In this document: positions 41,048-50,383 of the stretch, piece after piece
Numbering within the stretch: the stretch's first letter is position 1
Layout: each line of letters begins with the position of its first letter
NCBI RefSeq assembly: GCF_006438875.1
Contig: NZ_RCZH01000001.1
Coordinates: 456,158-520,157 of the forward strand
Source: Flavobacterium pectinovorum
Lineage (GTDB): Bacteria; Bacteroidota; Bacteroidia; Flavobacteriales; Flavobacteriaceae
Direction of reading: 5' to 3'
Length of the DNA stretch: 64,000 nt
The notes under the pieces: generated by a model
The model's input: only the letters and a program-made list of their open reading frames with translations
Databases searched by the model: none
What the model was told of the DNA's origin: nothing
Program-made: the position numbers and the translations under genes

Positions 41048-42277
41048 GTGACTCATATCAATAAGTTAAAAATATTCAATGATCCCATTTACGGGTTCAT
41101 TTCCATCCCGAACGAACTTATTTACGACTTAATTCAGCATCCGTATTTTCAGCGTTTACGCCGTATTTCTCAAATGGGATTGTCGTATCTGGTTTATCCC
41201 GGAGCAAATCATACCCGTTTTCATCACGCGTTGGGATGTATGCATTTAATGCAAAAGGCAATTGAAACACTTCGTTTTAAGGGTGTTGCAATTTCAAATG
41301 AAGAAGAATGTGCTTTGCTGATTGCTATTTTACTGCATGATATTGGGCACGGACCTTTTTCGCATGCTATGGAAAAGAGTATTGTTGAAGATGTGAATCA
41401 CGAAGCTATTTCGTTGTTATTTATGAATCAGTTGAATGAGGAATTTGACGGAAGATTGAGTTTGGCGATTCAGGTTTTTAAAGGTGATTATCACAGGAAA
41501 TTTATGTTGCAATTGATTTCCAGTCAATTGGATATGGACCGAATGGATTATTTAAAACGTGATAGTTTTTATACCGGTGTTGCAGAGGGAAATGTTAATT
41601 CTGAGCGTTTGATTCAGATGATGAATGTAGTTGATGGCACTTTGGTTATTGAAGAAAAGGGTATTTACTCCGTAGAGAAATTCCTGCTTTCAAGAAGATT
41701 GATGTATTGGCAGGCTTATTTGCATAAAACAAGTTTGGTGGCCGAATTAATTTTGATGAAAGTATTAAAAAGAGCTAAAGAATTGACTTTAAAAGGAGTT
41801 GCTTTGCCTTGCAGCGAGCCTCTTTTGTATTTTATGCAAAATAAAGTTGCTTTGGAGGATTTTGATGCAGAAAAGCTTGATTTGTTTTCTCAATTGGATG
41901 ATTTTGATATCATTAGCGCTTTGAAAGCCTGGCAAAAACACAATGATTTTATACTTTCTACTTTAAGTAAAATGATCATTAACAGAGATTTGCTAAAAAT
42001 TAAACTGAGTGCAGATAAAATTCCGATGGAAGAATCTCAATCTTTAAAGGAAGAATTTGCTAACGAACATCATATTACACTATTAGAAGCCGGATATTTT
42101 ATTTTTAGAGGAAAAATAAAAAATCAAGCCTATAGTAAAGAAGCTGAACCTATACGAATTTTGAAAAAAGACAAAACAATTGAGGATGTTGTAGAAGCCT
42201 CTGATCAGCTGAATTTGAAATCGTTATCTAAATTGGTGACAAAATATTACATCTGTTTCCCAAAACAACTTATCTAA
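41048..42277 (+). CDS. HD-domain phosphohydrolase (SAMHD1/dGTPase-like)
   Basis: This 409-residue protein has the opening KIFNDPIYGFISIPNELIYDLI and YPGANHTRFHHALGCMHLM. The HD pair is in LLHDIGHGPFSHAMEKSI, and a metal/substrate Asp is in SQLDMDRMDYLKRDSFYTG. The arrangement fits the group that includes SAMHD1 and related (d)NTP triphosphohydrolases; the true substrate is unknown. The start is GTG, preceded by an exact -7 box. It sits between porX and the lipid A genes. Confidence 0.92.
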   Translation: MTHINKLKIFNDPIYGFISIPNELIYDLIQHPYFQRLRRISQMGLSYLVYPGANHTRFHHALGCMHLMQKAIETLRFKGVAISNEEECALLIAILLHDIGHGPFSHAMEKSIVEDVNHEAISLLFMNQLNEEFDGRLSLAIQVFKGDYHRKFMLQLISSQLDMDRMDYLKRDSFYTGVAEGNVNSERLIQMMNVVDGTLVIEEKGIYSVEKFLLSRRLMYWQAYLHKTSLVAELILMKVLKRAKELTLKGVALPCSEPLLYFMQNKVALEDFDAEKLDLFSQLDDFDIISALKAWQKHNDFILSTLSKMIINRDLLKIKLSADKIPMEESQSLKEEFANEHHITLLEAGYFIFRGKIKNQAYSKEAEPIRILKKDKTIEDVVEASDQLNLKSLSKLVTKYYICFPKQLI

Positions 42278-42303
42278 AATTAACATTTAAAATCTATTTT
42301 TTA

Positions 42304-42311
42304 TATTTTTG
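42304..42311 (+). promoter_or_regulatory. -7 box abutting the lpxD start
   Basis: TATTTTTG matches TAnnTTTG and ends 5 bp before the ATG at 42317, implying a leaderless or near-leaderless transcript for the lipid A operon. Confidence 0.5.
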
Positions 42312-42316
42312 TCGCA

Positions 42317-43360
42317 ATGAAATTTACAGCAGAACAAATAGCAGGGATTTTAGAAGGAGAAGTTGTTGGGAATCCCAATGCAGAAGTTTCCCGGTTATCT
42401 AAAATCGAAGAAGGCGAGGAAGGTTCACTTACTTTTTTGGCTAATCCTAAATATATCAACTACATATATACTACAAAAGCTTCGGTAACAATTGTTAATG
42501 ATAGCTTTATACCTGAACAGGAAGTTACAACAACTTTAATAAAAGTAGAGGATGCTTATGCTTCCTTTTCTAAGCTTTTAGAATTTTACAATCAGGTAAA
42601 ATTGAATAAAAACGGAATAGAACCACAGTCTTTTATGTCTGAAGGAACTAAACATGGAGAAAATTTATACCTCGGGAGCTTTAGTTATATAGGACAAAAT
42701 GTAGTTCTGGGTGACAATGTAAAAATTTATCCTAACAGTTTTATTGGTGATAATGTTGTTATTGGCGATAATGTATATATTTTTGCAGGCGCCAAAATTT
42801 ATTCTGAAACGATAATTGGAAATAATTGTACGATTCATTCAGGAACTATTATTGGTGCTGATGGTTTTGGTTTTGTCCCTAACGAAGAAGGAGTATATAG
42901 TAAAGTACCGCAAATTGGCAATGTTATCATAGAAGATAATGTTGATATTGGAGCTAATACTACAATAGACAGAGCAACTCTGGGTTCTACGATTATTAGA
43001 CAAGGAGTTAAATTAGACAATCAAATTCAGATTGCCCATAATGTAGAAATTGGTAAAAATACTGTGATTGCAGCACAATCAGGTGTTGCCGGTTCTACAA
43101 AAATTGGAGAAAACTGTATGATTGGCGGGCAAGTTGGTATCGCAGGTCATTTGATTATAGGTAATAATGTTAGATTACAGGCTCAATCAGGAGTTGCAAG
43201 AAACATTAAGGATGATGAAGTTTTACAAGGCTCACCATCACTTGGATATAGTGATTTTAATAAATCGTATGTTCATTTCAGAAACTTGCCTAAAATCGTA
43301 ACCGAAATTGAAGAATTAAAAAAACAAATAATAAACCCAAAAAATGGAAATAATGGTTAA
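42317..43360 (+). CDS. lpxD: UDP-3-O-(3-hydroxyacyl)glucosamine N-acyltransferase LpxD
   Basis: This 347-residue protein has an N-terminal uridine-binding domain ([42 protein letters not shown]) and a left-handed beta helix of hexapeptide repeats from about residue 105. The catalytic His is in [19 protein letters not shown], and a C-terminal helix follows SPSLGYSDF. It adds the second acyl chain to UDP-GlcN in lipid A synthesis, in the cytosol. It overlaps the next gene by a few bases, as expected in a tight operon. Standard length. Confidence 0.96.
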   Translation: MKFTAEQIAGILEGEVVGNPNAEVSRLSKIEEGEEGSLTFLANPKYINYIYTTKASVTIVNDSFIPEQEVTTTLIKVEDAYASFSKLLEFYNQVKLNKNGIEPQSFMSEGTKHGENLYLGSFSYIGQNVVLGDNVKIYPNSFIGDNVVIGDNVYIFAGAKIYSETIIGNNCTIHSGTIIGADGFGFVPNEEGVYSKVPQIGNVIIEDNVDIGANTTIDRATLGSTIIRQGVKLDNQIQIAHNVEIGKNTVIAAQSGVAGSTKIGENCMIGGQVGIAGHLIIGNNVRLQAQSGVARNIKDDEVLQGSPSLGYSDFNKSYVHFRNLPKIVTEIEELKKQIINPKNGNNG

Positions 43361-44741
43361 ACAGAAGACCATCAAGAATGAAATTTCACTAACAGGAGTT
43401 GGATTACATACTGGGAAAGAAGTTACAATGACTTTTAAACCAGCTCCAATTAATAATGGTTTCACTTTTGTAAGAGTAGATTTGCAAGGTCAACCAGTCA
43501 TTGAGGCTGATGCGAACTATGTTGTAAATACACAAAGAGGTACTAATTTAGAAAAACTAGGTGTAAAAATTCAAACACCAGAGCACGTTTTGGCTGCATT
43601 AGTTGGATGTGATTTGGATAATGTTATTATTGAATTAAACGCTTCTGAACTTCCAATTATGGATGGTTCTTCAAAATATTTTGTTGAAGCAATTGAAAAT
43701 GCCGGAATCGAAGAACAAGATGCTAAACGTAATGTTTATGTAGTAAAAGAAGTTATTTCATTTACTGATGAAACTACCGGAAGCGAGATTTTGGTTATGC
43801 CAAGTGATGATTATCAAGTAACTGCAATGGTGGATTTTGGTACTAAAGTTTTAGGTACTCAAAATGCAACTATGAAAAGTATAGCCGATTTTAAAGACGA
43901 AATTGCTAATTCCAGAACTTTTAGTTTCTTACATGAGTTAGAATCTCTTTTGGAAAACGGATTAATTAAAGGTGGAGATTTAAACAACGCTATTGTATAT
44001 GTAGATAAAGAAATATCTGATGCTACAATGGAAAATTTAAAGAAAGCTTTTGGAAAAGACAAGATTTCTGTTAAGCCAAACGGAGTTTTAGACAACCTGA
44101 CTTTACATTATCCAAACGAAGCTGCAAGACATAAATTGCTTGACGTTGTTGGGGATTTATCTTTGATTGGAGTTAGAATTCAAGGAAAAATTATTGCTAA
44201 TAAACCAGGTCACTATGTAAATACACAGTTTGCCAAAAAATTAGCAAAAATCATCAAAATTGAGCAAAGAAACCATGTGCCGGTTTATGACTTAAATTTG
44301 GAACCATTGATGGATATTCATAAAATCATGGCTGTATTGCCACACAGACCACCATTTTTATTGATCGATAGAATTATAGAAATGTCGGATAGTCATGTGG
44401 TAGGAATGAAAAATGTAACAATGAATGAGAATTTCTTTGTAGGACATTTTCCTGAAGCGCCAGTTATGCCAGGAGTTTTAATTGTTGAAGCAATGGCACA
44501 AACAGGAGGGATTTTGGTTTTAAGCACAGTTCCGGATCCTGAGAATTATTTGACATATTTCATGAAAATTGATAATGTTAAATTTAAACACAAAGTTTTG
44601 CCTGGCGATACCTTAATTTTCAAATGTGAATTGATTTCTCCTATAAGAAGAGGAATCTGTCATATGCAGGCAAATGCTTACGCAAACGGAAAATTAGTAA
44701 CTGAGGCAGAATTAATGGCTCAAATTGCAAGAAAACAATAA
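43353..44741 (+). CDS. lpxC/fabZ: Bifunctional LpxC deacetylase / FabZ 3-hydroxyacyl-ACP dehydratase
   Basis: A fused enzyme. The LpxC half (about 1-300) has [19 protein letters not shown] (zinc His) and [16 protein letters not shown], and later the zinc-site residues in the [18 protein letters not shown] region. The FabZ half (about 315-462) has [14 protein letters not shown] with the active-site His and [20 protein letters not shown] with the Glu. LpxC commits to lipid A synthesis and FabZ dehydrates 3-hydroxyacyl-ACP, which competes for the same acyl pool. This fusion is known in Bacteroidetes. ATG at 43353 preferred; another in-frame ATG is at 43344, and both overlap the lpxD end. Confidence 0.97.
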   Translation: MVKQKTIKNEISLTGVGLHTGKEVTMTFKPAPINNGFTFVRVDLQGQPVIEADANYVVNTQRGTNLEKLGVKIQTPEHVLAALVGCDLDNVIIELNASELPIMDGSSKYFVEAIENAGIEEQDAKRNVYVVKEVISFTDETTGSEILVMPSDDYQVTAMVDFGTKVLGTQNATMKSIADFKDEIANSRTFSFLHELESLLENGLIKGGDLNNAIVYVDKEISDATMENLKKAFGKDKISVKPNGVLDNLTLHYPNEAARHKLLDVVGDLSLIGVRIQGKIIANKPGHYVNTQFAKKLAKIIKIEQRNHVPVYDLNLEPLMDIHKIMAVLPHRPPFLLIDRIIEMSDSHVVGMKNVTMNENFFVGHFPEAPVMPGVLIVEAMAQTGGILVLSTVPDPENYLTYFMKIDNVKFKHKVLPGDTLIFKCELISPIRRGICHMQANAYANGKLVTEAELMAQIARKQ

Positions 44742-44815
44742 TAATTTAATCGATTTTATTGTTTACGTTTGTTGCCCAAATTAGACTATTTTAATTTAAA
44801 ATATAAAACATACAG

Positions 44816-45601
44816 ATGAATCAACCATTAGCATATGTTCATCCCGGCGCCAAAATCGCTAAAAACGTTGTAATAGAACCTTTTACAACAATTCACAATA
44901 ATGTTATTATTGGTGATGGTACTTGGATTGGTTCAAATGTGACCATTATGGAAGGTGCTCGTATTGGAAAAAATTGTAATATTTTTCCAGGAGCGGTAAT
45001 TTCTGCAGTGCCACAAGATTTAAAATTTGGCGGAGAAGATTCTCTTGCTATTATTGGAGATAATTGTACCATTAGAGAATGTGTTACTATCAATAGAGGT
45101 ACGGTTGCTTCAGGGCAAACTATTCTAGGAAACAATTGTTTAGTTATGGCTTATGCACACATTGCACACGATTGCGAGATTGGTAATAATGCCATAATCG
45201 TAAACGGAGTAGCTTTGGCAGGTCACGTAGTTGTTGGTAATCACGCCGTAATTGGTGGTTTGGCAGCAATTCATCAATTTATTCATATTGGAGATCACGC
45301 TATGATTTCTGGTGGATCTTTGGTTAGAAAAGATGTTCCTCCTTATACAAAAGCTGCAAAAGAGCCATTATCATACGTAGGAATCAATTCAGTAGGTTTA
45401 AGAAGAAGAGGTTTTAGTACAGAGAAAATCAGAGAAATTCAGGAAATTTACAGAATTCTATACCAAAAGAATTATAATACAACACAAGCTTTAAGTATTA
45501 TTGAAGCCGAAATGGAAGCTACTCCTGAGAGAGATGAAATTCTGGATTTTATCAGAAACTCATCACGAGGAATCATGAAAGGTTATTCAGGAAACTATTA
45601 A
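44816..45601 (+). CDS. lpxA: UDP-N-acetylglucosamine O-acyltransferase LpxA
   Basis: This 261-residue hexapeptide-repeat trimer carries out the first acylation of lipid A. YVHPGAKIAKNVVIEPFTTI starts the helix. The conserved DLKFGGE segment and CVTINRGT follow, then the catalytic His in AYAHIAHDCEIGNNAI. The C-terminal helical domain has NSVGLRRRGFSTEKIREI. Length fits E. coli LpxA (262). It follows lpxC-fabZ with a 74-bp gap. Confidence 0.97.
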   Translation: MNQPLAYVHPGAKIAKNVVIEPFTTIHNNVIIGDGTWIGSNVTIMEGARIGKNCNIFPGAVISAVPQDLKFGGEDSLAIIGDNCTIRECVTINRGTVASGQTILGNNCLVMAYAHIAHDCEIGNNAIIVNGVALAGHVVVGNHAVIGGLAAIHQFIHIGDHAMISGGSLVRKDVPPYTKAAKEPLSYVGINSVGLRRRGFSTEKIREIQEIYRILYQKNYNTTQALSIIEAEMEATPERDEILDFIRNSSRGIMKGYSGNY

Positions 45602-45607
45602 AATAAA

Positions 45608-45663
45608 GTTTAATTGTTTATTTGTTTAGTCGTTTAATCGAATAAACAAATAAACAATTAAAC
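45608..45663. repeat. 21-bp perfect inverted repeat between lpxA and efp
   Basis: Positions 45608-45628 (starting GTTTAATTGTTTATTTG) and 45643-45663 are exact reverse complements with a 14-nt loop. There is no T-run after it, so it is not a normal terminator. The stem is all A/T apart from four G/C pairs. Confidence 0.8.
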
Positions 45664-45692
45664 GATTTAACAAAAAATAAAAAAGAAAACAA

Positions 45693-46259
45693 ATGGCATC
45701 TACATCAGATATTAGAAACGGATTGTGTATTAAATTCAATCACGATATTTATAAAATTGTTGAATTTCTTCACGTAAAACCTGGAAAAGGTCCTGCTTTC
45801 GTAAGAACAAAATTGAGAAGTTTAACTACAGGAAGAGTCTTAGATAATACATTTTCTGCAGGACATAAAATAGAAGATGTGCGTGTAGAAACGCATAATT
45901 ATCAGTTTTTATATGCTGAAGGAGATGAATTTCATTTTATGAACACAGAATCTTTTGAGCAAATTTCTTTGAATAAAAATATTTTGGATGCTCCGGGATT
46001 ATTGAAAGAAGGAACAAGTGTAATGGTTCAGGTAAACACTGAAACTGATTTGCCTTTATCAGTAGATATGCCATCATCTGTAATTCTTGAAGTTACTTAT
46101 GCTGAACCGGGAGTTAAAGGAAATACAGCTACAAATGCAACAAAATCTGCTACGGTAGAAACTGGTGCTTCTGTAAACGTTCCTTTGTTCATCAACGAAG
46201 GTGATAAAATTAAAATTGATACAGCTTCAGGGAATTACATGGAGCGTGTAAAAGAGTAG
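45693..46259 (+). CDS. efp: Elongation factor P
   Basis: This 188-residue EF-P has three domains: KOW-like, the middle YAEGDEFHFMNTESFEQI and the C-terminal EGDKIKIDTASGNYMERVKE. The modification loop is VKPGKGPAFVRTKL with Lys32 at its tip. EF-P relieves ribosome stalling at polyproline. Which enzyme, if any, modifies Lys32 cannot be seen here; no epmA or epmB is in the window. Length is standard. Confidence 0.97.
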   Translation: MASTSDIRNGLCIKFNHDIYKIVEFLHVKPGKGPAFVRTKLRSLTTGRVLDNTFSAGHKIEDVRVETHNYQFLYAEGDEFHFMNTESFEQISLNKNILDAPGLLKEGTSVMVQVNTETDLPLSVDMPSSVILEVTYAEPGVKGNTATNATKSATVETGASVNVPLFINEGDKIKIDTASGNYMERVKE

Positions 46260-46262
46260 TTT

Positions 46263-46391
46263 TTTAATTAGATAATTTGTCAATGAGTCAATTAGAAAAT
46301 TAGTGAATAATCACAATTTTGAGCATTCATTTTCTGATTGACACATTTCTAATTGGCACATTTTCTAATTGACAAATTTTCTAATTTAAAT
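46263..46391. repeat. Symmetric AT-rich repeat array (TCTAATTGACACATT family), second copy
   Basis: Left units TTAATTAGATAATTTGTCAA and right inverted units (TTCTAATTGGCACATTTTC, TTCTAATTGACAAATTTTC) surround a short unique centre, as in 13584-13710. Confidence 0.65.
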
Positions 46392-46393
46392 AT

Positions 46394-47323
46394 ATGAAAT
46401 TTCCAAAGATTCATTCTTTACAAGAAATTGCAAATTTGCTTGAGTGCGAATTTATAGGTGACCCAAATTTTCCGGTTTCAGGCATGAACGAAATTCATGT
46501 TGTGGAGCCAGGAGATATAGTTTTTGTAGACCATCCCAAATATTATGACAAAGCTTTACAATCAGCAGCTACTATTGTTTTAATTAATAAAAAAGTAGAT
46601 TGTCCGGAAGGTAAAGCACTTCTGATTTCTGATGATCCTTTCAGAGATTTTAATACACTAACCAAACATTTCAGACCTTTTCAGGCAACAAATGTATCGA
46701 TAGCTCTTTCTGCAACTATTGGAGAAGGTACTGTAATACAACCCAATTGTTTTGTTGGAAACAACGTTACAATTGGTAAAAACTGTGTGATTCATCCAAA
46801 TGTTACTATTTACGATCATACCGTAATTGGAAATAATGTAATGATTCATGCGGGAACTATTTTGGGCGCCGATGCATTTTATTACAAAAAACGTCCGGAT
46901 GGTTTTGATCAGTTAATTTCTGGCGGAAGAGTTGTAATTGAAGATAATGTTGGTATTGGTGCGCTTTGTACTATTGACAAAGGTGTAACAGGTGATACCA
47001 CAATAGGCGAGGGAACAAAATTGGATAATCAGGTGCATGTTGGACATGATACTGTGATTGGAAAAAAATGTTTAATTGCTTCACAAACAGGTATTGCAGG
47101 TTGTGTGGTTATTGAAGACGAAGTTACAATCTGGGGACAAGTAGGAACAACCAGCGGAATCACGATAGGAGCGAAGGCTGTTATTATGGGGCAAACGGGT
47201 GTTACTAAATCGGTTGAAGGGGGAAAATCTTATTTTGGAACTCCAATCGAAGAATCAAGAGAAAAGCTAAAACAATTGGCTAATATCAAAAAGATTCCTG
47301 AAATTTTAAATAAATTGAAATAA
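46394..47323 (+). CDS. Second LpxD-like hexapeptide acyltransferase
   Basis: This 309-residue paralogue of LpxD has the N-terminal domain [20 protein letters not shown] and [16 protein letters not shown], then hexapeptide repeats from about 105. A His sits at the LpxD catalytic position ([18 protein letters not shown]). It is 38 residues shorter than the first LpxD, mainly at the linker and C-terminus. Two LpxD-type genes in one lipid A locus suggest acyl-chain diversity or a different sugar substrate; this is inference. The next gene starts 1 bp after its stop. Confidence 0.9.
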   Translation: MKFPKIHSLQEIANLLECEFIGDPNFPVSGMNEIHVVEPGDIVFVDHPKYYDKALQSAATIVLINKKVDCPEGKALLISDDPFRDFNTLTKHFRPFQATNVSIALSATIGEGTVIQPNCFVGNNVTIGKNCVIHPNVTIYDHTVIGNNVMIHAGTILGADAFYYKKRPDGFDQLISGGRVVIEDNVGIGALCTIDKGVTGDTTIGEGTKLDNQVHVGHDTVIGKKCLIASQTGIAGCVVIEDEVTIWGQVGTTSGITIGAKAVIMGQTGVTKSVEGGKSYFGTPIEESREKLKQLANIKKIPEILNKLK

Positions 47324-47324
47324 T

Positions 47325-47687
47325 ATGTCTATTAAAGAATTTGTTCAAAAATTTTACAAGTCAGATGCCTTAATTGATAGTGAAATCATGAAAATTTATT
47401 TACATCCTGATGTAAAATTGGATTGGAACAGCACTAAAGGATTGATCGAGATGGATTACAATTCAATGTTAGATATGGCAAATGAGCTAAGTCGTGCGTA
47501 TGTGCGTTCTAAGGTCAGAATTAGCCATATTATTGCAGAAGAGGATTTAGTTTCAATTCGTTATTCGCATTTTGTAAAAACGATTGAAAACCCAAGAGAA
47601 GAGATGTTATTAGCCCATTTTTCTACAATTTGGCAAATAAAAGACGATAAATTATATCGTGGTTATCAAATGAGTCAATTTTCTTGA
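47325..47687 (+). CDS. NTF2-like fold protein (SnoaL-type)
   Basis: A 120-residue cytosolic protein with an NTF2-like layout: helix KEFVQKFYKSDALIDSEIM, the strand-loop YLHPDVKLDWNSTKGLIEMD, and strands ending AHFSTIWQIKDDKLYRGYQM. NTF2-like proteins bind small hydrophobic ligands or act as small enzymes; no catalytic set is clear here. Only 1 bp separates it from the LpxD-like gene, so the two are co-translated. Function unknown. Confidence 0.8.
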   Translation: MSIKEFVQKFYKSDALIDSEIMKIYLHPDVKLDWNSTKGLIEMDYNSMLDMANELSRAYVRSKVRISHIIAEEDLVSIRYSHFVKTIENPREEMLLAHFSTIWQIKDDKLYRGYQMSQFS

Positions 47688-47728
47688 TTTTTTTGAAGAC
47701 AAAAAGGTTAAAATACGTTACAAAACCT

Positions 47729-47736
47729 TACTTTTG
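47729..47736 (+). promoter_or_regulatory. -7 box of sucD
   Basis: TACTTTTG matches TAnnTTTG exactly, 35 bp before the ATG at 47772. Confidence 0.5.
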
Positions 47737-47771
47737 CATCACAATTTTAAAAACTACATAAAATATATATC

Positions 47772-48644
47772 ATGAGTGTTTTAGTTAATAAAGATTCCAA
47801 AATAATTGTTCAAGGATTTACAGGAAGCGAAGGAACTTTCCACGCTTCTCAAATGATTGAGTACGGTACTAATGTTGTGGGTGGTGTTACTCCTGGAAAA
47901 GGTGGAACTAGCCATTTAGATCGTCCGGTTTTTAACACAGTAAAAGACGCTGTTGAGCAAGCTGGAGCTGATACCTCTATCATTTTTGTTCCGCCAGCTT
48001 TTGCTGCTGATGCAATTATGGAAGCTGCTGATGCTGGAATTAAAGTAATTATTGCTATTACAGAAGGAATTCCTGTAGCAGATATGATTAAAGCAAATAA
48101 TTATGTTAAAGAAAGAAATTCTAGATTAATCGGGCCAAACTGTCCGGGAGTTATCACTCCGGGTGAAGCTAAAGTTGGTATTATGCCAGGTTTCGTTTTC
48201 AAAAAAGGAACAGTTGGTATCGTTTCTAAATCAGGAACTTTAACTTATGAAGCTGCTGACCAGGTTGTAAAACAAGGTTTAGGAATCACTACAGCTATTG
48301 GTATTGGTGGAGATCCAATTATTGGAACTACAACAAAAGAAGCTGTTGAATTATTAATGAACGATCCTGAAACTGAAATCATCATTATGATTGGTGAAAT
48401 CGGTGGTCAACTTGAAGCTGATGCTGCAAGATGGGTAAGAGCTGATGGTAACCGTAAACCAGTTGTTGGTTTTATCGCTGGAGAAACTGCTCCTGCTGGT
48501 AGAACAATGGGTCACGCAGGTGCTATTGTTGGTGGTTCTGATGATACAGCTGCTGCTAAAAAACAAATCATGAGAGACAACGGAATTCACGTTGTTGATT
48601 CACCAGCTGAAATTGGTAAAAAAGTAAAAGAAGTACTTGGATAA
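47772..48644 (+). CDS. sucD: Succinyl-CoA ligase alpha subunit
   Basis: This 290-residue subunit has the CoA-binding Rossmann part [52 protein letters not shown], and the phospho-His site [13 protein letters not shown]. It interconverts succinyl-CoA and succinate in the TCA cycle, making ATP or GTP. The beta subunit is not in the window. Standard length, ATG start; a perfect terminator follows at 48674. Confidence 0.97.
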   Translation: MSVLVNKDSKIIVQGFTGSEGTFHASQMIEYGTNVVGGVTPGKGGTSHLDRPVFNTVKDAVEQAGADTSIIFVPPAFAADAIMEAADAGIKVIIAITEGIPVADMIKANNYVKERNSRLIGPNCPGVITPGEAKVGIMPGFVFKKGTVGIVSKSGTLTYEAADQVVKQGLGITTAIGIGGDPIIGTTTKEAVELLMNDPETEIIIMIGEIGGQLEADAARWVRADGNRKPVVGFIAGETAPAGRTMGHAGAIVGGSDDTAAAKKQIMRDNGIHVVDSPAEIGKKVKEVLG

Positions 48645-48673
48645 TCTCCAATATTCAAAATAAAAAATTCCAA

Positions 48674-48706
48674 AAAAAAGTCTCAATATCTTGTTGAGAC
48701 TTTTTT
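48674..48706 (+). terminator. Intrinsic terminator after sucD
   Basis: AAGTCTCAA and TTGAGACTT pair around a short loop, with A-run before and six T after, 30 bp after the sucD stop. Confidence 0.9.
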
Positions 48707-48760
48707 ACATTTTTAAAATAATTGGAATTTAATTTAAAACTTAGCAACTCAGATTCGAAG

Positions 48761-48779
48761 TCCCAAAACTTCGGGATAG
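48761..48779. repeat. Degenerate copy of the TCCCGAAGCTTCGGGA palindrome
   Basis: TCCCAAAACTTCGGGATAG resembles the perfect palindrome at 22675-22690 and also ends in GGGATAG. Confidence 0.5.
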
Positions 48780-48798
48780 AAGCTTAAAAAAAAGAAAT

Positions 48799-49227
48799 AT
48801 GTACAAAGAATTAGAAAAGTTTAAAGTAAGCAATAGTTTTACTTTTACAATCGAAGATAGTTTAGAACAAACTTGTAATGCTCCGGAATCCGGTGCAGGA
48901 GTTTTTGTAGTTTATGCTGTTGAAGGAGATGCAAAAGAATTAATCATGGTTGGTTCTACAGGAACTGTTCAAAATGATGGAACTTTAAAAAGTAAAAATG
49001 GTGGTTTATACGATAAAATCGTAAACGGACACCAATTTGCTAAAACTGGTAGAAAATATTCTTGGCCAGCACAAATGAAATTAGAAAATATCGATGCTCT
49101 TGAAGTAGTTTGGTACGAAACTTTTAATGCTGATGTAAAAGGAATTCCTACGACTGTTGAAGGACAAGTTTTGCAAAACTTCCTAGATGAAAATGCAAAA
49201 TTACCAAGATGGAATGTAGCTTTTTAA
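48799..49227 (+). CDS. Small protein with divergent GIY-YIG-like features
   Basis: A 142-residue soluble protein. GAGVFVVYAVEG and, 12 residues later, LIMVGSTGTVQN resemble the GIY and YIG strands. GGLYDKIVNGHQF occupies the position of the conserved helix, where a catalytic Arg would normally occur but Lys is seen. VEGQVLQNFLDENAKLPRWNVAF resembles the family's Glu helix with the closing LPxWN. It may be a GIY-YIG nuclease-fold protein with altered catalysis; other explanations remain. It is flanked by terminators at 48674 and 49253 and so is transcribed alone. Confidence 0.5.
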   Translation: MYKELEKFKVSNSFTFTIEDSLEQTCNAPESGAGVFVVYAVEGDAKELIMVGSTGTVQNDGTLKSKNGGLYDKIVNGHQFAKTGRKYSWPAQMKLENIDALEVVWYETFNADVKGIPTTVEGQVLQNFLDENAKLPRWNVAF

Positions 49228-49252
49228 AAAGCTATTTTTATACCATTTATCG

Positions 49253-49285
49253 AAAGCCTTACTATTTATTTAGTAAGGCTTTTTT
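49253..49285 (+). terminator. Intrinsic terminator
   Basis: AAAGCCTTACTA pairs with TAGTAAGGCTTT around TTTATT, followed by a T-run, 26 bp after the small GIY-YIG-like gene. Confidence 0.92.
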
Positions 49286-49491
49286 ACTTTTATATATTTC
49301 TCATTGAATTTATGATCTATAAACCGCCATTTTTGTGACATGTAAAATAGTTTTAATGTTTTTAACTTACGTGCAACTCATTGGACTGGCTAACCGAAGA
49401 TAGTAATTAAAGGAATTTTAGTTGAGATTTACAGTAGTAAAATCCCACAATTTATACATTTAACAAAATAAAATTAAGATATAAATAACAA

Positions 49492-49554
49492 GGTTTAGAT
49501 GAACTAAACCGCATAAAGAAGCAGTTTTCTTGTATTAGGAAACTGCTTCTTTTA
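49492..49554 (+). other. Two adjacent hairpins, possible 3' end of a small RNA or leader attenuator
   Basis: GGTTTAG-ATGAA-CTAAACC (49492-49510) is followed by a 14-bp stem, AAGAAGCAGTTTTC with GGAAACTGCTTCTT, ending in TTTTA (to 49554). The second hairpin looks like a terminator. No ORF lies between 49286 and 49492; a weak promoter (TTG at 49304-49306, CATTTTTG at 49328-49335) could give an RNA of about 215 nt. The remainder up to 49682 shows no feature I can support. Confidence 0.45.
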
Positions 49555-49682
49555 TGTAAAAAAATTGGTTTTAAATATTTGCTTTTATATATTTATCGCA
49601 CAAAACCAAAAGATAATGTTAAAAAAACATATTCTTTGTATTAAGTAAAAAAAGTTTGTTTTAAGTATCAGCCACTATTACC

Positions 49683-50294
49683 ATGAAAACCTCAACCGTA
49701 GAATTTAGCACCTTTGATGATATTACCCTTTGGACTAGTCTAAAAGAAGGGGACGAAAAATCATTTTCGATGTTGTTTGAAAGATATTATGCCGATTTGG
49801 TGAGTTATGGCAATTCACTTTCTCCGTATCATGAAAAAGTACAGGATTGTATTCAGGATGTTTTTACGGACATTTGGGTTTATCGCAATTCATTGCAGCA
49901 TTCAGTGGTGGTAAAAGCTTATTTATTATCAAGTGTACGCAAGAGAATTGCAAGACTGCATGAACGTGATCATATTTTTCGCAAAGCAACAAACACAGAT
50001 TCTATTGCATTTTTACTGGAGTTTTCTGTAGAGCATGAATTTATAGATGATGATTATGCTACTAAGGAAAAAGTTACTTACCTGAATAAATTATTAAACG
50101 AATTACCTCCTCGCCAAAAAGAAGCTTTGTATCTAAGATATCATCAAGGACTTAGTGTGGAACAAATTGCCGAAATGCTGGATGTAAATTACCAATCGGC
50201 GAGTAATTTGTTGTATCGCGGTTTGCTTGCCCTTCGCAAAGAATGGAAGGGTACTTTTTCATTATTTCTACTACTATCTTCAAGTAGTTTTTAA
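49683..50294 (+). CDS. ECF-type RNA polymerase sigma factor (FecI-like)
   Basis: This 203-residue sigma factor has region 2 (about 20-85, FSMLFERYYADLVSYGNSLS and VQDCIQDVFTDIWVYR) and region 4 (about 135-190, LNELPPRQKEALYLRYHQGL and IAEMLDVNYQSASNLLYRG). It directs polymerase to the linked import operon and is held by the FecR protein encoded 89 bp downstream. This sigma/anti-sigma/SusC order is the standard Bacteroidetes self-regulated nutrient locus. ATG start. Confidence 0.95.
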   Translation: MKTSTVEFSTFDDITLWTSLKEGDEKSFSMLFERYYADLVSYGNSLSPYHEKVQDCIQDVFTDIWVYRNSLQHSVVVKAYLLSSVRKRIARLHERDHIFRKATNTDSIAFLLEFSVEHEFIDDDYATKEKVTYLNKLLNELPPRQKEALYLRYHQGLSVEQIAEMLDVNYQSASNLLYRGLLALRKEWKGTFSLFLLLSSSSF

Positions 50295-50383
50295 TTTTAT
50301 TTAAAGAAATATAAAAAAAATCACAATTTGGTGAGTATATAATCAAAGAAGTGTCCTCTATGTTTTTGTAACCTTATTTTTAG

